The notes: generated from the sequence alone by a model not told the origin. DNA of 64,000 nt from Chryseobacterium salipaludis (GCF_022968825.1 NZ_JALHKS010000001.1:124001-188000), one strand, 5' to 3'; counted from the first letter of the stretch, positions 1-8,449 are shown. Numbers and translations: made by a program.

Positions 1-103
1 TGTCAGAGTCCATTCAGTAAAAATAAGAGTATATACCGACAAATATACATAAATTTAGAATATTTGAATTTTAATTAAAGTTAACCTTCGATAACCGTTA
101 CAC

Positions 104-134
104 AAAAAAAGCGCTGCAATATGCAACGCTTTTT
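104..134 (-). terminator. Terminator of the atp operon
   Basis: Inverted repeat with arms AAAAAGCG and CGCTTTTT about 20 bases downstream of the atpG stop, with a T-rich tract in minus-strand orientation. It indicates that the operon ends after atpG. Nothing else is recognisable in bases 1-103. Confidence 0.75.
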
Positions 135-154
135 CGTTATATTACCAAAACAGT

Positions 155-1012
155 TTAGCTGTTTTTCAAGGCTTCCGCGCCGGAAACAATTTCCAGAATT
201 TCATTGGTAATTGCCGCCTGGCGTGCTTTGTTATAGAAGATCACCAAATCATTCTTCAGCGCCTGTGCATTATCCGTCGCTTTATGCATGGCAGTCATCC
301 GCGCACCGTGTTCGGAAGCAATACTATCCAGAATTGCTTTGTACACCTGCGTCTTGATGGACTTCGGCATCAGCACTTCCAGGATTTCTTTGGCATTTGG
401 TTCAAAAAGATAGTCGGTATTGGCTGTTTCCGTTTTCTCCGGCATTGCAATTGGTAATACCTGCTCGGTTTTTACCTCTTGCGTTGCAGCATTGATGAAC
501 TTATTGTACACCACAAAAACTTTATCAAAACGGCCGTCGCGATAATCGCGCATCACGTTCTCCATGAATCCGCTCACAGCCTCGAAGCTCATTCCGTCGA
601 AAATCGCACTTTGATTATCGTACACTTTACGGTTTCGGCGAACAGCGTCATACACCTTTTTACCTACCGTCATGATTTCAATTTCATACGGTGCATTGGC
701 GATGGACTGATTCAGAGCCTTAATTACAGAAGAGTTAAACGCGCCGGCAAGTCCCTTATTGGAGGTTACAACAACATACAACACACGTTGTACTTCACGC
801 TGCTCGGTATAGGTGGAAACTTCTTCCAGATCTGTAGTAGCGCTTACGTTCTCGATAATTTCCTGCAATTTCTCAGAATAAGGACGCAGCATCACGATCG
901 CATCAGTTGCTTTCTTCAGCTTTGCAGCAGAAACCATTTTCATGGCACTGGTAATCTGCATTGTGGAGGAGATGGAAGTAATTCTGCCCCGTATTTCTTT
1001 TAAGTTTGCCAT
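155..1012 (-). CDS. atpG: ATP synthase F1 subunit gamma
   Basis: The gamma subunit is the central rotor shaft of F1, coupling c-ring rotation to catalysis in the alpha/beta hexamer at the inner face of the cytoplasmic membrane. The 285-residue product starts MANLKEIRGRI, the usual gamma N-terminus, with a helix rich in Ile, Ser, Met and Lys, and ends with the conserved C-terminal coiled-coil helix (ARMTAMHKATDNA and RQAAITNEILEIVSGAEAL). Length is normal. It is the last gene of the operon; atpD (beta) and atpC (epsilon) do not follow, since a terminator comes directly after, as is usual in Bacteroidota where these two genes form a separate unit. It lies 91 bp after atpA, and that gap holds a long inverted repeat. 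Confidence 0.97.
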   Translation of the reverse strand: MANLKEIRGRITSISSTMQITSAMKMVSAAKLKKATDAIVMLRPYSEKLQEIIENVSATTDLEEVSTYTEQREVQRVLYVVVTSNKGLAGAFNSSVIKALNQSIANAPYEIEIMTVGKKVYDAVRRNRKVYDNQSAIFDGMSFEAVSGFMENVMRDYRDGRFDKVFVVYNKFINAATQEVKTEQVLPIAMPEKTETANTDYLFEPNAKEILEVLMPKSIKTQVYKAILDSIASEHGARMTAMHKATDNAQALKNDLVIFYNKARQAAITNEILEIVSGAEALKNS

Positions 1013-1038
1013 TCTTTAATTTATAAATTTGAAAATAG

Positions 1039-1092
1039 GAGAATCAGATAATATGATTTCGCTACTTGCCTTTACCAAATTATCTAATTCTC
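1039..1092 (-). repeat. Intercistronic inverted repeat between atpA and atpG
   Basis: Arms at 1039-1052 and 1079-1092 are complementary at 13 of 14 positions (mismatch C1045/A1086) around a 26-base spacer. It occupies most of the gap between the atpA stop and the atpG start, so it would form a stem-loop in the operon mRNA. The A/T-rich GATAAT and GAGAAT words resemble degenerate intergenic repeats seen in other Flavobacteriia (recall, not checked). Confidence 0.6.
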
Positions 1093-1103
1093 AAATCGTC
1101 TAA

Positions 1104-2681
1104 TTAATTATATTTGGAAGCCAGCTCCGTTGCCGCCTGTTTCAGCACACCGGTAATCTGGTCATCAATTTTCCCGGCCTTGATCGCAGCCATCGTTTCC
1201 GGATGCTTGGAACGCAGGAAGTCTACGTACTCAATCTGGAATTCCTTCACTTTATTGATAGGAACATTTCTCAGCAGGTTTTCTGTTCCGGCGTAAATCA
1301 TGGCTACCTGTGAATCAACAGGAAGCGGCGAGTTAACCGGCTGCTTCAGGATTTCCACGTTGCGCTCTCCTTTGGAGATTACCGCTTGTGTAGAAGCATC
1401 CAAATCCGAACCGAATTTAGCAAACGCTTCCAGTTCTTTATATTGCGCCTGGTCCAGTTTCAGGGTACCGGAAACTTTCTTCATGGATTTAATCTGAGCG
1501 TTCCCTCCTACCCGTGATACGGAAATACCCACGTTGATTGCAGGACGAACCCCGGAGTTAAACAAGTCAGATTCCAGGAAGATCTGTCCGTCTGTAATTG
1601 AAATTACGTTGGTCGGGATATACGCAGAAACGTCACCCGCCTGTGTTTCAATGATTGGGAGTGCGGTTAAAGAACCACCTCCTTTTACGATTGGCTTCAG
1701 TGAATCCGGAAGGTCATTCATCTGCGCAGCAATTGTGTCATCTTTGATCACTTTTGCAGCTCTTTCCAACAGTCTGGAGTGCAGGTAGAATACGTCACCT
1801 GGATAAGCTTCACGCCCCGGTGGTCTTCTCAGCAATAGGGAAAGCTCACGGTACGCAACCGCCTGTTTGGACAAGTCATCATACACGATCAGTGCCGGAC
1901 GACCCGTGTCACGGAAATATTCACCAATGGCAGCACCCGCCATCGGAGCATATACCTGCATTGGAGAAGGGTCAGAAGCATTCGCAGCCACTACAACGGT
2001 GTAGGCCAGAGCTCCTTTGTCTTCCAGTGTTTTAACGATTTGTGCAACGGTAGAACCTTTCTGCCCCACAGCCACATATATACAAAATACAGGTTGACCT
2101 GCATCATAAAATTCTTTCTGGTTGATGATCGTATCAATCGCCACGGTCGTTTTACCCGTCTGGCGGTCACCAATAATAAGCTCACGCTGGCCGCGTCCTA
2201 CCGGAATCATGGAGTCGATCGCAACAATTCCCGTTTGCAGCGGCTCGTTTACCGGCTGACGGAAGATTACACCAGGTGCTTTGCGCTCCAATGGCATTTC
2301 ATACAAATCACCGGCGATAGGTCCTTTCCCGTCGATAGGATTCCCCAGGGTATCCACTACTCTGCCCAGCATTCCTTCTCCTACTTTGATAGAAGAAATA
2401 CGTTTGGTTCTGTTTACGGTGTCACCTTCTTTTACCAGTTTGGATTCGCCCAGAAGTGCTACCCCCACATTGTCTTCAGCAAGGTTCAGTACGATCCCTT
2501 CCACTCCGCTGGAGAACTTCACAAGTTCACCATACTGCACATTTTCCAAACCGTACACAAGTGCAATACCATCACCAATGGTAAGCACTGTTCCTACTTC
2601 TTCCACATTGGCCTGTGTATCAAAGTTGGCTAATTGCTGCTTAAGAATTGCAGATACTTCTGCCGGATTTATTTCTGCCAT
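1104..2681 (-). CDS. atpA: ATP synthase F1 subunit alpha
   Basis: The alpha subunit forms the alternating non-catalytic nucleotide sites of the F1 hexamer and gives the arginine finger to the beta catalytic sites. The 525-residue product has the N-terminal beta-barrel, the Walker A loop GDRQTGKT at residues 171-178, the hydrophobic Walker B strand ending in DD (PALIVYDDL), and the alpha signature with SVSRVGG near residue 390. Length fits the family. It starts 18 bp after atpH, clearly in the same transcript. Confidence 0.98.
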   Translation of the reverse strand: MAEINPAEVSAILKQQLANFDTQANVEEVGTVLTIGDGIALVYGLENVQYGELVKFSSGVEGIVLNLAEDNVGVALLGESKLVKEGDTVNRTKRISSIKVGEGMLGRVVDTLGNPIDGKGPIAGDLYEMPLERKAPGVIFRQPVNEPLQTGIVAIDSMIPVGRGQRELIIGDRQTGKTTVAIDTIINQKEFYDAGQPVFCIYVAVGQKGSTVAQIVKTLEDKGALAYTVVVAANASDPSPMQVYAPMAGAAIGEYFRDTGRPALIVYDDLSKQAVAYRELSLLLRRPPGREAYPGDVFYLHSRLLERAAKVIKDDTIAAQMNDLPDSLKPIVKGGGSLTALPIIETQAGDVSAYIPTNVISITDGQIFLESDLFNSGVRPAINVGISVSRVGGNAQIKSMKKVSGTLKLDQAQYKELEAFAKFGSDLDASTQAVISKGERNVEILKQPVNSPLPVDSQVAMIYAGTENLLRNVPINKVKEFQIEYVDFLRSKHPETMAAIKAGKIDDQITGVLKQAATELASKYN

Positions 2682-2699
2682 TTTATGGTTGTTTTAGTT

Positions 2700-3239
2700 T
2701 TAGTTTAATTGAAATTCTTTTTTCAGGCGCTCCAGCTTGGTGCGTACAGACGCATCTACCTGCTGGTCTCCCACACGAAGAATGTAGCCACCCAAAATTT
2801 CGGGATTCACTACAGAGGTCACTTCGTATTTATTGTTTAAATTAACAAGTGCTGCGGAACTCAGGATTTTCTGAATGTTCTCTTCAGCTAAAGGCGCTGC
2901 CGATGTTACTGTAACACGCTGTACACCGCGCATATCTTCCACCTTATTCACAAAGGCATTCCCGATGCCTGCCAGCTGGCTCTCGCGGCCCTGCTTAATC
3001 ACCAGGTTAATCAGGTTTTGAGATACCGGTGAAAGGTTTTTAAAAATCGCTGCAGCGGCGGCTGTTTTCTTCTTTACATCAATTACCGGAGACGCCAGAA
3101 AGCTCTGTAGTTCCCGGGAACCATTGATGGTGTTCACCAATGTTTTCATCTCTGCAAACACGGTATCCGTACTGCCGGCTTCCTGCGTAAACTGCAGCAA
3201 GCCCTGCGCGTATCGTTTGGCTACTTTACTGCTTACCAT
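2700..3239 (-). CDS. atpH: ATP synthase F1 subunit delta
   Basis: Delta (the OSCP equivalent) joins the top of F1 to the peripheral stalk made by subunit b. The 179-residue product has the family N-terminus (VAKRYAQGLLQF) and the C-terminal signature GGYILRVGDQQVDASVRTKL, both typical of delta/OSCP. It lies between atpF (2-bp gap) and atpA (18-bp gap). Confidence 0.96.
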   Translation of the reverse strand: MVSSKVAKRYAQGLLQFTQEAGSTDTVFAEMKTLVNTINGSRELQSFLASPVIDVKKKTAAAAAIFKNLSPVSQNLINLVIKQGRESQLAGIGNAFVNKVEDMRGVQRVTVTSAAPLAEENIQKILSSAALVNLNNKYEVTSVVNPEILGGYILRVGDQQVDASVRTKLERLKKEFQLN

Positions 3240-3241
3240 GT

Positions 3242-3730
3242 TTAGTTCAGGTTAGAAGTATTAAGGATATTGGATACAAGTTCGTTTTGAGCGGTATCGC
3301 TATCCAGTTTATTTTTAAGAATAGATTCTGCAATGTTCAGGGACAAAGTTCCGATCTGCGTTTTGATGTCAGCTACTGCTGCCGCTTTTTCAGAAGCGAT
3401 GGTCTGGCGGGCCTGCTCGATCATTTTATCACCTTCCAGGCGTGCAGCATCTTTTGCTTCCCCTACGATACGGTCTTTGATTTCGCGTGCTTCCTTCAGA
3501 ATCTGGTCACGTTCTGCTTTCGCCTCACGCAAGATCACTTCGTTTTCCGCTTTCAGGTTTTCTACTTCCTGACGTGCCAGCTTCGCCTGATTCAACGCAT
3601 CTACTATGGTAACTTCTCTTTCGTTTACGGCATTTAAAATCGGCTTCCAGGCAAATTTAGCCAATAATACCAAAAGGATTACAAAGGTAAGCGTCATCCA
3701 AAACAATAAACCAATTCCAGGTTCTATCAT
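3242..3730 (-). CDS. atpF: ATP synthase F0 subunit b
   Basis: Subunit b is the peripheral stator stalk. The 162-residue product has one N-terminal membrane helix (about residues 8-27, ending FAWKPIL), followed by a long Glu/Lys/Ala/Arg-rich coiled coil that would dimerise and bind delta. Length is normal. A 102-bp gap separates it from atpE, unlike the tight spacing to atpH; that gap holds a strong stem-loop and, just before this start, an A-rich tract on the coding strand that may help ribosome loading where Shine-Dalgarno signals are weak. Confidence 0.97.
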   Translation of the reverse strand: MIEPGIGLLFWMTLTFVILLVLLAKFAWKPILNAVNEREVTIVDALNQAKLARQEVENLKAENEVILREAKAERDQILKEAREIKDRIVGEAKDAARLEGDKMIEQARQTIASEKAAAVADIKTQIGTLSLNIAESILKNKLDSDTAQNELVSNILNTSNLN

Positions 3731-3780
3731 AACTATATCTTTTTTAGTTTTTTTCTTTTTTTTATGGCTTCTCAGGAGAA

Positions 3781-3819
3781 AAAATTCCTGGCAGAGCCAA
3801 CCGCGCTGCCGGGAATTTT
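3781..3819 (-). terminator. Stem-loop between atpE and atpF (attenuator or 3'-end stabiliser)
   Basis: Arms at 3781-3794 and 3806-3819 pair over an 8-bp and a 5-bp block separated by one mismatch, with an 11-base loop. On the transcribed strand the second arm runs into a T6 tract, as in an intrinsic terminator. It sits directly downstream of the c-subunit gene, where partial termination or processing would let more c be made than b, delta, alpha or gamma. The structure is read directly; the role is inferred. Confidence 0.65.
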
Positions 3820-3832
3820 ATGGGGTGGAGTG

Positions 3833-4054
3833 TTACTTTACGAACGCTCCGAAGATGATTGCGATCAGACCTGCACCTTCAATAAGACCTGCAGCAATCA
3901 GCATTGCTCCCTGGATCTTACCAGCTTGTTCAGGTTGTCTTGCAATTGCGTCCATTGCGTGTCCACCGATTTTACCAATACCCATACCTACGCCAAGTAC
4001 TGCCAAACCGATCCCTACGTAAATAAGACCAACTCCCTGTGAAATAGTTTCCAT
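3833..4054 (-). CDS. atpE: ATP synthase F0 subunit c
   Basis: The c subunit forms the membrane rotor ring that carries ions. The 73-residue product is a two-helix hairpin: helix 1 with a glycine ladder (GIGLAVLGVGMGIG), a polar loop ARQPEQ at residues 38-43, and helix 2 with the ion-carrying carboxylate Glu59 (LIEGAG). No Gln is seen at the helix-1 Na+-ligand position and no Ser or Thr follows Glu59, so it looks like a proton-type ring. It follows atpB by 39 bp. Confidence 0.97.
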   Translation of the reverse strand: METISQGVGLIYVGIGLAVLGVGMGIGKIGGHAMDAIARQPEQAGKIQGAMLIAAGLIEGAGLIAIIFGAFVK

Positions 4055-4093
4055 AATAAAAATATATAGAGGTTAAAAAAATGTTCTAATTAA

Positions 4094-5209
4094 TTAATGT
4101 GCATGCTCATGTTCGTGCTCCTGTACTGCAATTCCGATAAACAGCGCTGATAATACCGTGAAGATATACGCCTGCAGCGCAGCTACCAAAAGTTCCAGCA
4201 CTCCGATAAACAATCCCAGTGGTACTGAGGCAAATCCGAGCAATGGCGTTTTAAAGATAAAAATAAGGGACATAATTGCCAGCACCATAATGTGTCCTGC
4301 CGTGATATTGGCAAAAAGTCGCATCATCAATGCAAAAGGCTTAGTAAAGACCCCGATGATTTCAATAGGAACCATAATCGGATACAACAGGTACGGCACC
4401 GGTGGCATAAAGATATGCTTCCAGTAATCCTTGTTTGCACTGAAAATGGTGATCAGTAGCGTAATGATTGCCAGAACCGCTGTTGTCGCAATATTCCCGG
4501 TCAGGTTATATCCGAAAGGCGGAACAGGAATCAATCCAAACATGTTATTAATCCAGATAAAGAAGAAAACAGTCAGCAGGTACGGCATGTATTTCTTGTA
4601 TTTCTTGGTACCAATATTCGGAATTGCTACTTCATCACGAATGAAAAGAATGATAGGCTCCATGAACTTACCGGCTCCTTTCGGCACCAGTGAGCTCTTA
4701 TAGTTGCGCGCCATGCTTCCGAAGATCAGGAACATTGCAATAATTGAAATAAAGATCGCAGCTACGTTCTTGGTAATAGAGAAATCATAGAAGGCATTCT
4801 CGGAAGTATGCTTACCGCTCATCACGGAGAACAGTTTTGCCTGCTCCAACCCTTGTGTGGAAACAACCTGGCCGTTTTCCATCGTGTATCCATCATGCTC
4901 ATGACCGTGTGCCACCGCACTGGACATGAACGTATGAAGTCCGTTTTTGTCTTTAATAATCACCGGAAGCGGAATGCTTACGTGTTTTTCCTGCGGAGTT
5001 CCCTCGTTCAGGGTCAGGATGTGCCATTCGTTCGAATCGCCGATATGACTCATGATCATATCTTTCGCATTGAATTTTTCTTCTTTACCGGCTTCAGTAA
5101 CCGGCTGCGTTTCTGTGATGGCTGTCTCCGGTGCCTGTTGGGCTACCGCGGAAATACTGGAAAACGACAGAAAAACACCCAGCAATAACGAAGAAATTTT
5201 CTTGTTCAT
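4094..5209 (-). CDS. atpB: ATP synthase F0 subunit a, with N-terminal periplasmic extension
   Basis: Subunit a provides the two proton half-channels beside the c-ring. The 371-residue product is longer than the roughly 240-270 residues common in proteobacteria: it begins with a signal peptide (MNKKISSLLLGVFLSF, cleavage near AVAQQ), then about 120 residues of soluble sequence, then the membrane core from about residue 150. The essential Arg is in the conserved helix MMRLFANITAGH, and a C-terminal helix follows (LQAYIFTVLSALFIGIA). The tail is His/Glu-rich (EHEHEHAH). Such extensions are usual in Bacteroidota. It is the first gene of the atp operon, behind a good promoter. Confidence 0.96.
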   Translation of the reverse strand: MNKKISSLLLGVFLSFSSISAVAQQAPETAITETQPVTEAGKEEKFNAKDMIMSHIGDSNEWHILTLNEGTPQEKHVSIPLPVIIKDKNGLHTFMSSAVAHGHEHDGYTMENGQVVSTQGLEQAKLFSVMSGKHTSENAFYDFSITKNVAAIFISIIAMFLIFGSMARNYKSSLVPKGAGKFMEPIILFIRDEVAIPNIGTKKYKKYMPYLLTVFFFIWINNMFGLIPVPPFGYNLTGNIATTAVLAIITLLITIFSANKDYWKHIFMPPVPYLLYPIMVPIEIIGVFTKPFALMMRLFANITAGHIMVLAIMSLIFIFKTPLLGFASVPLGLFIGVLELLVAALQAYIFTVLSALFIGIAVQEHEHEHAH

Positions 5210-5229
5210 AAGTCAGATTTATCGGTGTG

Positions 5230-5260
5230 CAAATATACCGAATTAATTAAAACTCACCAA
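5230..5260 (-). promoter_or_regulatory. Promoter of the atp operon
   Basis: Minus-strand TATATTTG (5230-5237), an exact TAnnTTTG -7 box, with a -33 TTG at 5258-5260 and a 20-base spacer: a full Bacteroidota sigma-A-type promoter 20 bases upstream of the atpB start. Confidence 0.75.
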
Positions 5261-5290
5261 CACCTAAAATTGATTTTTGTCAGTCATGTT

Positions 5291-5560
5291 TTAAAGCCTG
5301 TTTAAGTGCCGTATTACTTTATAATATATAAGAAAAGAACTGAGCAAAAAAACGAGCGTCACCATGAGGAAATTTTCTCTTTCGCGCGGCAAAATATAAA
5401 TCCAATAGCCTGCCCATGCTACGTCTTTGATAATATTGATCGTCAGGAATTTCATCGCCGGCGCATTTCCCTTTACGAGATAGGTTTTAAAGAAAAGATA
5501 AACCAGTATATTTAAACACGTAGCAGACAGCAGCAGCCAGAAAAAGTTTGCAAAATTCAT
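5291..5560 (-). CDS. Small hypothetical membrane protein upstream of atpB
   Basis: Unrecognised 89-residue protein with about three hydrophobic segments (residues about 4-24, 36-54 and 65-82) and a basic C-terminus, so an inner-membrane protein. I chose the start at 5560 (MNFANFF); an in-frame ATG at 5575 would overlap the -7 box at 5565-5572. It lies just upstream of atpB on the same strand, where Bacteroidota often carry small membrane genes of the AtpI/AtpZ kind, but I see no clear similarity to either. The ATG is only 5 bases from the -7 box, so its mRNA may be leaderless. Confidence 0.65.
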   Translation of the reverse strand: MNFANFFWLLLSATCLNILVYLFFKTYLVKGNAPAMKFLTINIIKDVAWAGYWIYILPRERENFLMVTLVFLLSSFLIYYKVIRHLNRL

Positions 5561-5564
5561 CCGG

Positions 5565-5572
5565 CAAAAATA
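5565..5572 (-). promoter_or_regulatory. -7 box of the small membrane gene (leaderless spacing)
   Basis: Minus-strand TATTTTTG, followed by four bases (CCGG) and then the ATG at 5560. Transcription would begin at or next to the start codon. Confidence 0.55.
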
Positions 5573-5603
5573 CATAAGTTTCCCGCAATTGCCCGAAAAT
5601 CCG

Positions 5604-5611
5604 TACTTTTG
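5604..5611 (+). promoter_or_regulatory. -7 box of ffh
   Basis: TACTTTTG matches TAnnTTTG, 22 bases before the ffh ATG and divergent from the preceding promoter. It overlaps an in-frame TTG at 5609, which argues against that TTG being a start codon. Confidence 0.65.
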
Positions 5612-5632
5612 CGTTTTCTTACACTTTTTATT

Positions 5633-6997
5633 ATGTTCAACAGTTTACAGGATAAATTAGATAAGGCACTGCACAACATCTCGGGCCGCGGAAAAATCAC
5701 CGAAATCAACGTTGCGGAAACCGTTAAGGAGATCCGCCGCGCGTTGGTGGATGCCGACGTTAACTATAAAGTTGCGAAAGACCTGACCAAACGTGTACAA
5801 GACAAAGCCCTGGGGCAAAATGTACTGACGAGCCTGACGCCGGGACAGCTCATGACGAAAATTGTTCATGATGAGCTGGTAGACCTGATGGGTAGCACGC
5901 ACGAAGGAATTAGCCTGGCGGGGAAACCTACCGTGATTCTGATTGCCGGTTTACAAGGTTCCGGTAAAACAACTTTTTCCGGAAAATTGGCCAACTACCT
6001 GAAGGTTAAGAAAAATAAAAAGCCCCTGCTCGTTGCCTGTGACGTGTATCGTCCGGCCGCGATTGAGCAGCTGAAAGTATTGGGTGGACAGACCGGAATT
6101 CCGGTGTATACCGAAGAAGGAGCGCTGAACCCATCTGCAATTGCGGAGAACGCCGTGAAGTTTGCCAAGAGCAACAACCATGACGTGGTCATCGTGGATA
6201 CCGCCGGTCGTTTGGCGGTAGATGAACAGATGATGAATGAAATTAAATCTATTCATTATTTCATTAAGCCCAACGAAACATTGTTCGTGGTGGATTCCAT
6301 GACCGGTCAGGATGCTGTGAATACGGCCAAGGCGTTTAATGAAGCTTTGAACTTTGACGGTGTCGTTTTAACGAAATTAGATGGTGACACGCGCGGGGGT
6401 GCTGCCCTGACGATTCGGTCGGTGGTACATAAGCCTATTAAATTCATCTCTACCGGCGAGAAAATGGAAGCGCTGGATGTGTTCTATCCGGAACGTATGG
6501 CGGACCGTATCCTCGGCATGGGTGACGTGGTTTCCCTTGTAGAACGCGCGCAGGAGCAGTTTGACGAAGAAGAAGCCAAGAAGCTGCACAAGAAAATTGC
6601 CAAGAACGAATTTGGTTTTGATGACTTTCTGAAGCAGATTAAACAGATCAAGAAAATGGGTAACATGAAAGACCTGATCGGCATGTTACCGGGCGCAAGC
6701 AAAGGCCTGAAGGACGTGAACATGGAAGACGATCCGTTCGGACCCATCGAAGCGATGATTAACTCGATGACGCCGGAAGAAAGACGCCGCCCGTCCATCA
6801 TCAATACCCAGCGCAAGAACCGGATTGCCAAAGGTTCCGGACGCAAAATCGAAGAACTGAACGCCTTAATGAAGCAGTTTGAGCAATTAGGCAAAACCAT
6901 GAAAATGCTGCAGGGTCCCCAGGGAAAACAGATGATGGAAATGATGAGCAAAGGAATGCCGAAGATGCCTGGTATGGGAAATCTGTTCGGAAGATAA
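5633..6997 (+). CDS. ffh: Signal recognition particle protein Ffh
   Basis: Ffh binds signal sequences of nascent inner-membrane proteins and, with 4.5S RNA and FtsY, docks ribosomes at the Sec translocon. The 454-residue product has the N domain (MFNSLQDKLDKAL), the GTPase G domain with P-loop GLQGSGKTT (residues 106-114), DTAGR and TKLDGD motifs, and a Met-rich M domain from about residue 300 (MKMLQGPQGKQMMEMM). I start it at the ATG rather than the TTG at 5609, which lies inside the promoter. It converges with the outer-membrane protein gene across a shared terminator. Confidence 0.97.
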   Translation: MFNSLQDKLDKALHNISGRGKITEINVAETVKEIRRALVDADVNYKVAKDLTKRVQDKALGQNVLTSLTPGQLMTKIVHDELVDLMGSTHEGISLAGKPTVILIAGLQGSGKTTFSGKLANYLKVKKNKKPLLVACDVYRPAAIEQLKVLGGQTGIPVYTEEGALNPSAIAENAVKFAKSNNHDVVIVDTAGRLAVDEQMMNEIKSIHYFIKPNETLFVVDSMTGQDAVNTAKAFNEALNFDGVVLTKLDGDTRGGAALTIRSVVHKPIKFISTGEKMEALDVFYPERMADRILGMGDVVSLVERAQEQFDEEEAKKLHKKIAKNEFGFDDFLKQIKQIKKMGNMKDLIGMLPGASKGLKDVNMEDDPFGPIEAMINSMTPEERRRPSIINTQRKNRIAKGSGRKIEELNALMKQFEQLGKTMKMLQGPQGKQMMEMMSKGMPKMPGMGNLFGR

Positions 6998-7020
6998 TTT
7001 ATCGATATTATAAAATAAAT

Positions 7021-7046
7021 AATCCCGGTTCGTGAGAGCCGGGATT
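7021..7046. terminator. Bidirectional terminator between ffh and the beta-barrel gene
   Basis: Arms AATCCCGG (7021-7028) and CCGGGATT (7039-7046), followed by a T-rich tract on the plus strand. It serves the convergent ffh and 7070-7612 genes. Confidence 0.75.
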
Positions 7047-7069
7047 GTTTGTTTTTGAATTTACTTTCA

Positions 7070-7612
7070 TTAAAAGTGTAATGCAAATCCTACGTTGCCG
7101 GAAAAGATGCCACTTGAACCTTCAGCAGTTCCTAGATCATAACGAAGACCGGGCTCGATTGAGATGTTTGGAGCAACAAACCACGCGTATCCCCCTTGGA
7201 AACCTACAGCGTTAATTGACTCTCCCTCTGATGAAATTCCATTAAAATCAACCTGAACTGGGAACATACTTGCGATGTAGTACTTAAGACCTACTTTGTA
7301 ATTAAATGCTGTGGATGTTTCAGATGTAACACCGTAATAGCCGTAATATTCTTCAGTAATTGATGTAACACCCAAACCGATTTTTACAGCTAAATTATCA
7401 ACTACAAAATAGCCTCCTTCACCTCCAATTTTGAAAAGCGAATTTCCATCATTGGAATAAAAGCCGATCGAAGTATTTGCTGGACTTAAAACTCCAAAGT
7501 TAGTATTCGCTTCTACCAACCATTTTCCCTTTGTTAGAGCAGGATTTTGCGACATTTGCGCTGATGCAGTTCCAAACAAGGCCAGTCCTGCCACTAATAA
7601 AATTTTCTTCAT
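7070..7612 (-). CDS. Outer membrane beta-barrel protein (tandem copy 1)
   Basis: A 180-residue secreted protein: signal peptide MKKILLVAGLALFGTASA with cleavage before QMS, then alternating hydrophobic/polar strands rich in Gly, Tyr and Asn, ending in an aromatic residue (VGFALHF) as expected for an 8-stranded outer-membrane barrel. It shares the GYFVxDxxA element with the two next barrel genes. Substrate unknown. It is followed by the bidirectional terminator and preceded by its own -7 box. Confidence 0.8.
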   Translation of the reverse strand: MKKILLVAGLALFGTASAQMSQNPALTKGKWLVEANTNFGVLSPANTSIGFYSNDGNSLFKIGGEGGYFVVDNLAVKIGLGVTSITEEYYGYYGVTSETSTAFNYKVGLKYYIASMFPVQVDFNGISSEGESINAVGFQGGYAWFVAPNISIEPGLRYDLGTAEGSSGIFSGNVGFALHF

Positions 7613-7635
7613 GATATTTAAAATTTAAATTGCCC

Positions 7636-7643
7636 CAAATATA
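7636..7643 (-). promoter_or_regulatory. -7 box of beta-barrel gene 1
   Basis: Minus-strand TATATTTG, a TAnnTTTG match, 24 bases upstream of the ATG at 7612. No clear -33 TTG. Confidence 0.55.
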
Positions 7644-7740
7644 ATTGAATTATAATTTAAAATATGATGAATTTGCACACACTATTTTAAAAAAAACAAT
7701 TATCAAAATTGTGGCGGTTACTTTCATAAAAACGTAAAAA

Positions 7741-7759
7741 AGCCGGCAAAAAGCCGGCT
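7741..7759 (-). terminator. Terminator of beta-barrel gene 2
   Basis: A perfect 7-bp stem AGCCGGC/GCCGGCT with a 5-base loop, followed on the minus strand by a T run. It lies 24 bases after the stop of the 7784-8449 gene. Confidence 0.8.
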
Positions 7760-7783
7760 CTTGAATATGAAGAAACGCAATTC

Positions 7784-8449
7784 TTAGAACGCGTATCCTA
7801 AACGAATTCCTGTTACAACTGCTGGAGCAATGGTGAAGTTATCACCTCCCTCAATTTTTGTATCAGGCAGACCAGTTACTTTGTAAGTAACATCTCCTTC
7901 AGATTCATAGATTAATCCTAACCCAGCTTCAACTCCTAAGAATACTTTTTTAGCGAAGTAGTAATCCGCGCCAAACACGCCGCGAACTCCTGCTCTGAAG
8001 TTGTTTGGACCTTTGGTCTCTGTAATTACTGGAGTTGTATTAGGAACAGATACAGTTGACTTTGTGTTATTTGACGCAAACCCAATCATAATATCACCAC
8101 CTACATACGGAGACAAACGCTCAGTACCAGTGAAATGTTTTTCAGCACCGAAACCAAGTCCTAAACCAAAAGTATTATCTTTAACAACAGTGTTGGTGGT
8201 TGCATTATCAGTTTCGCTTTGGTTAGCCACGAACAAAGTTCCTCTGTACGCGAATTTGTCAGTCACGAAATACCGTGCTTTAAACATGGTACCTGCACCA
8301 AATCCTTGGTCAGGAAGGCTAACTGAAGTATTTCCCAGTCCTCCGGAAATTCCCAGATCTACAGTTACATCACCGGCAACAGGTTTGTATTCCTGTGCGC
8401 TCATCAGTCCGAACAGTGCTACTGCACTTGCCATCAATAACTTTTTCAT
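7784..8449 (-). CDS. Outer membrane beta-barrel protein (tandem copy 2)
   Basis: A 221-residue product with signal peptide MKKLLMASAVALFGLMSA (cleavage before QEYK) and a barrel of alternating strands ending in RLGYAF. It contains RYFVTDKFAYR, matching the other two barrels, and GVFGADYYFAKKVFLGVEAG, typical of flavobacterial OmpA/porin-like barrels. An upstream in-frame ATG at 8497 is rejected because the -7 box lies between it and the chosen start. Function beyond an outer-membrane barrel is unknown. Confidence 0.8.
   Translation of the reverse strand: MKKLLMASAVALFGLMSAQEYKPVAGDVTVDLGISGGLGNTSVSLPDQGFGAGTMFKARYFVTDKFAYRGTLFVANQSETDNATTNTVVKDNTFGLGLGFGAEKHFTGTERLSPYVGGDIMIGFASNNTKSTVSVPNTTPVITETKGPNNFRAGVRGVFGADYYFAKKVFLGVEAGLGLIYESEGDVTYKVTGLPDTKIEGGDNFTIAPAVVTGIRLGYAF

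Noticed and set aside
2040-2633. A 197-residue open frame antisense to atpA
   Set aside because: It is a shadow of a strongly conserved coding frame, with Cys/His/Phe-rich composition, no promoter and no known family.
5609-5632. TTG start for ffh, 24 bases upstream
   Set aside because: It lies inside the -7 box; the ATG at 5633 gives the conserved N-terminus.
6484-7086. A 200-residue open frame antisense to the 3' part of ffh
   Set aside because: Ser/Ile/Phe-rich shadow translation crossing the shared terminator; no family resemblance.
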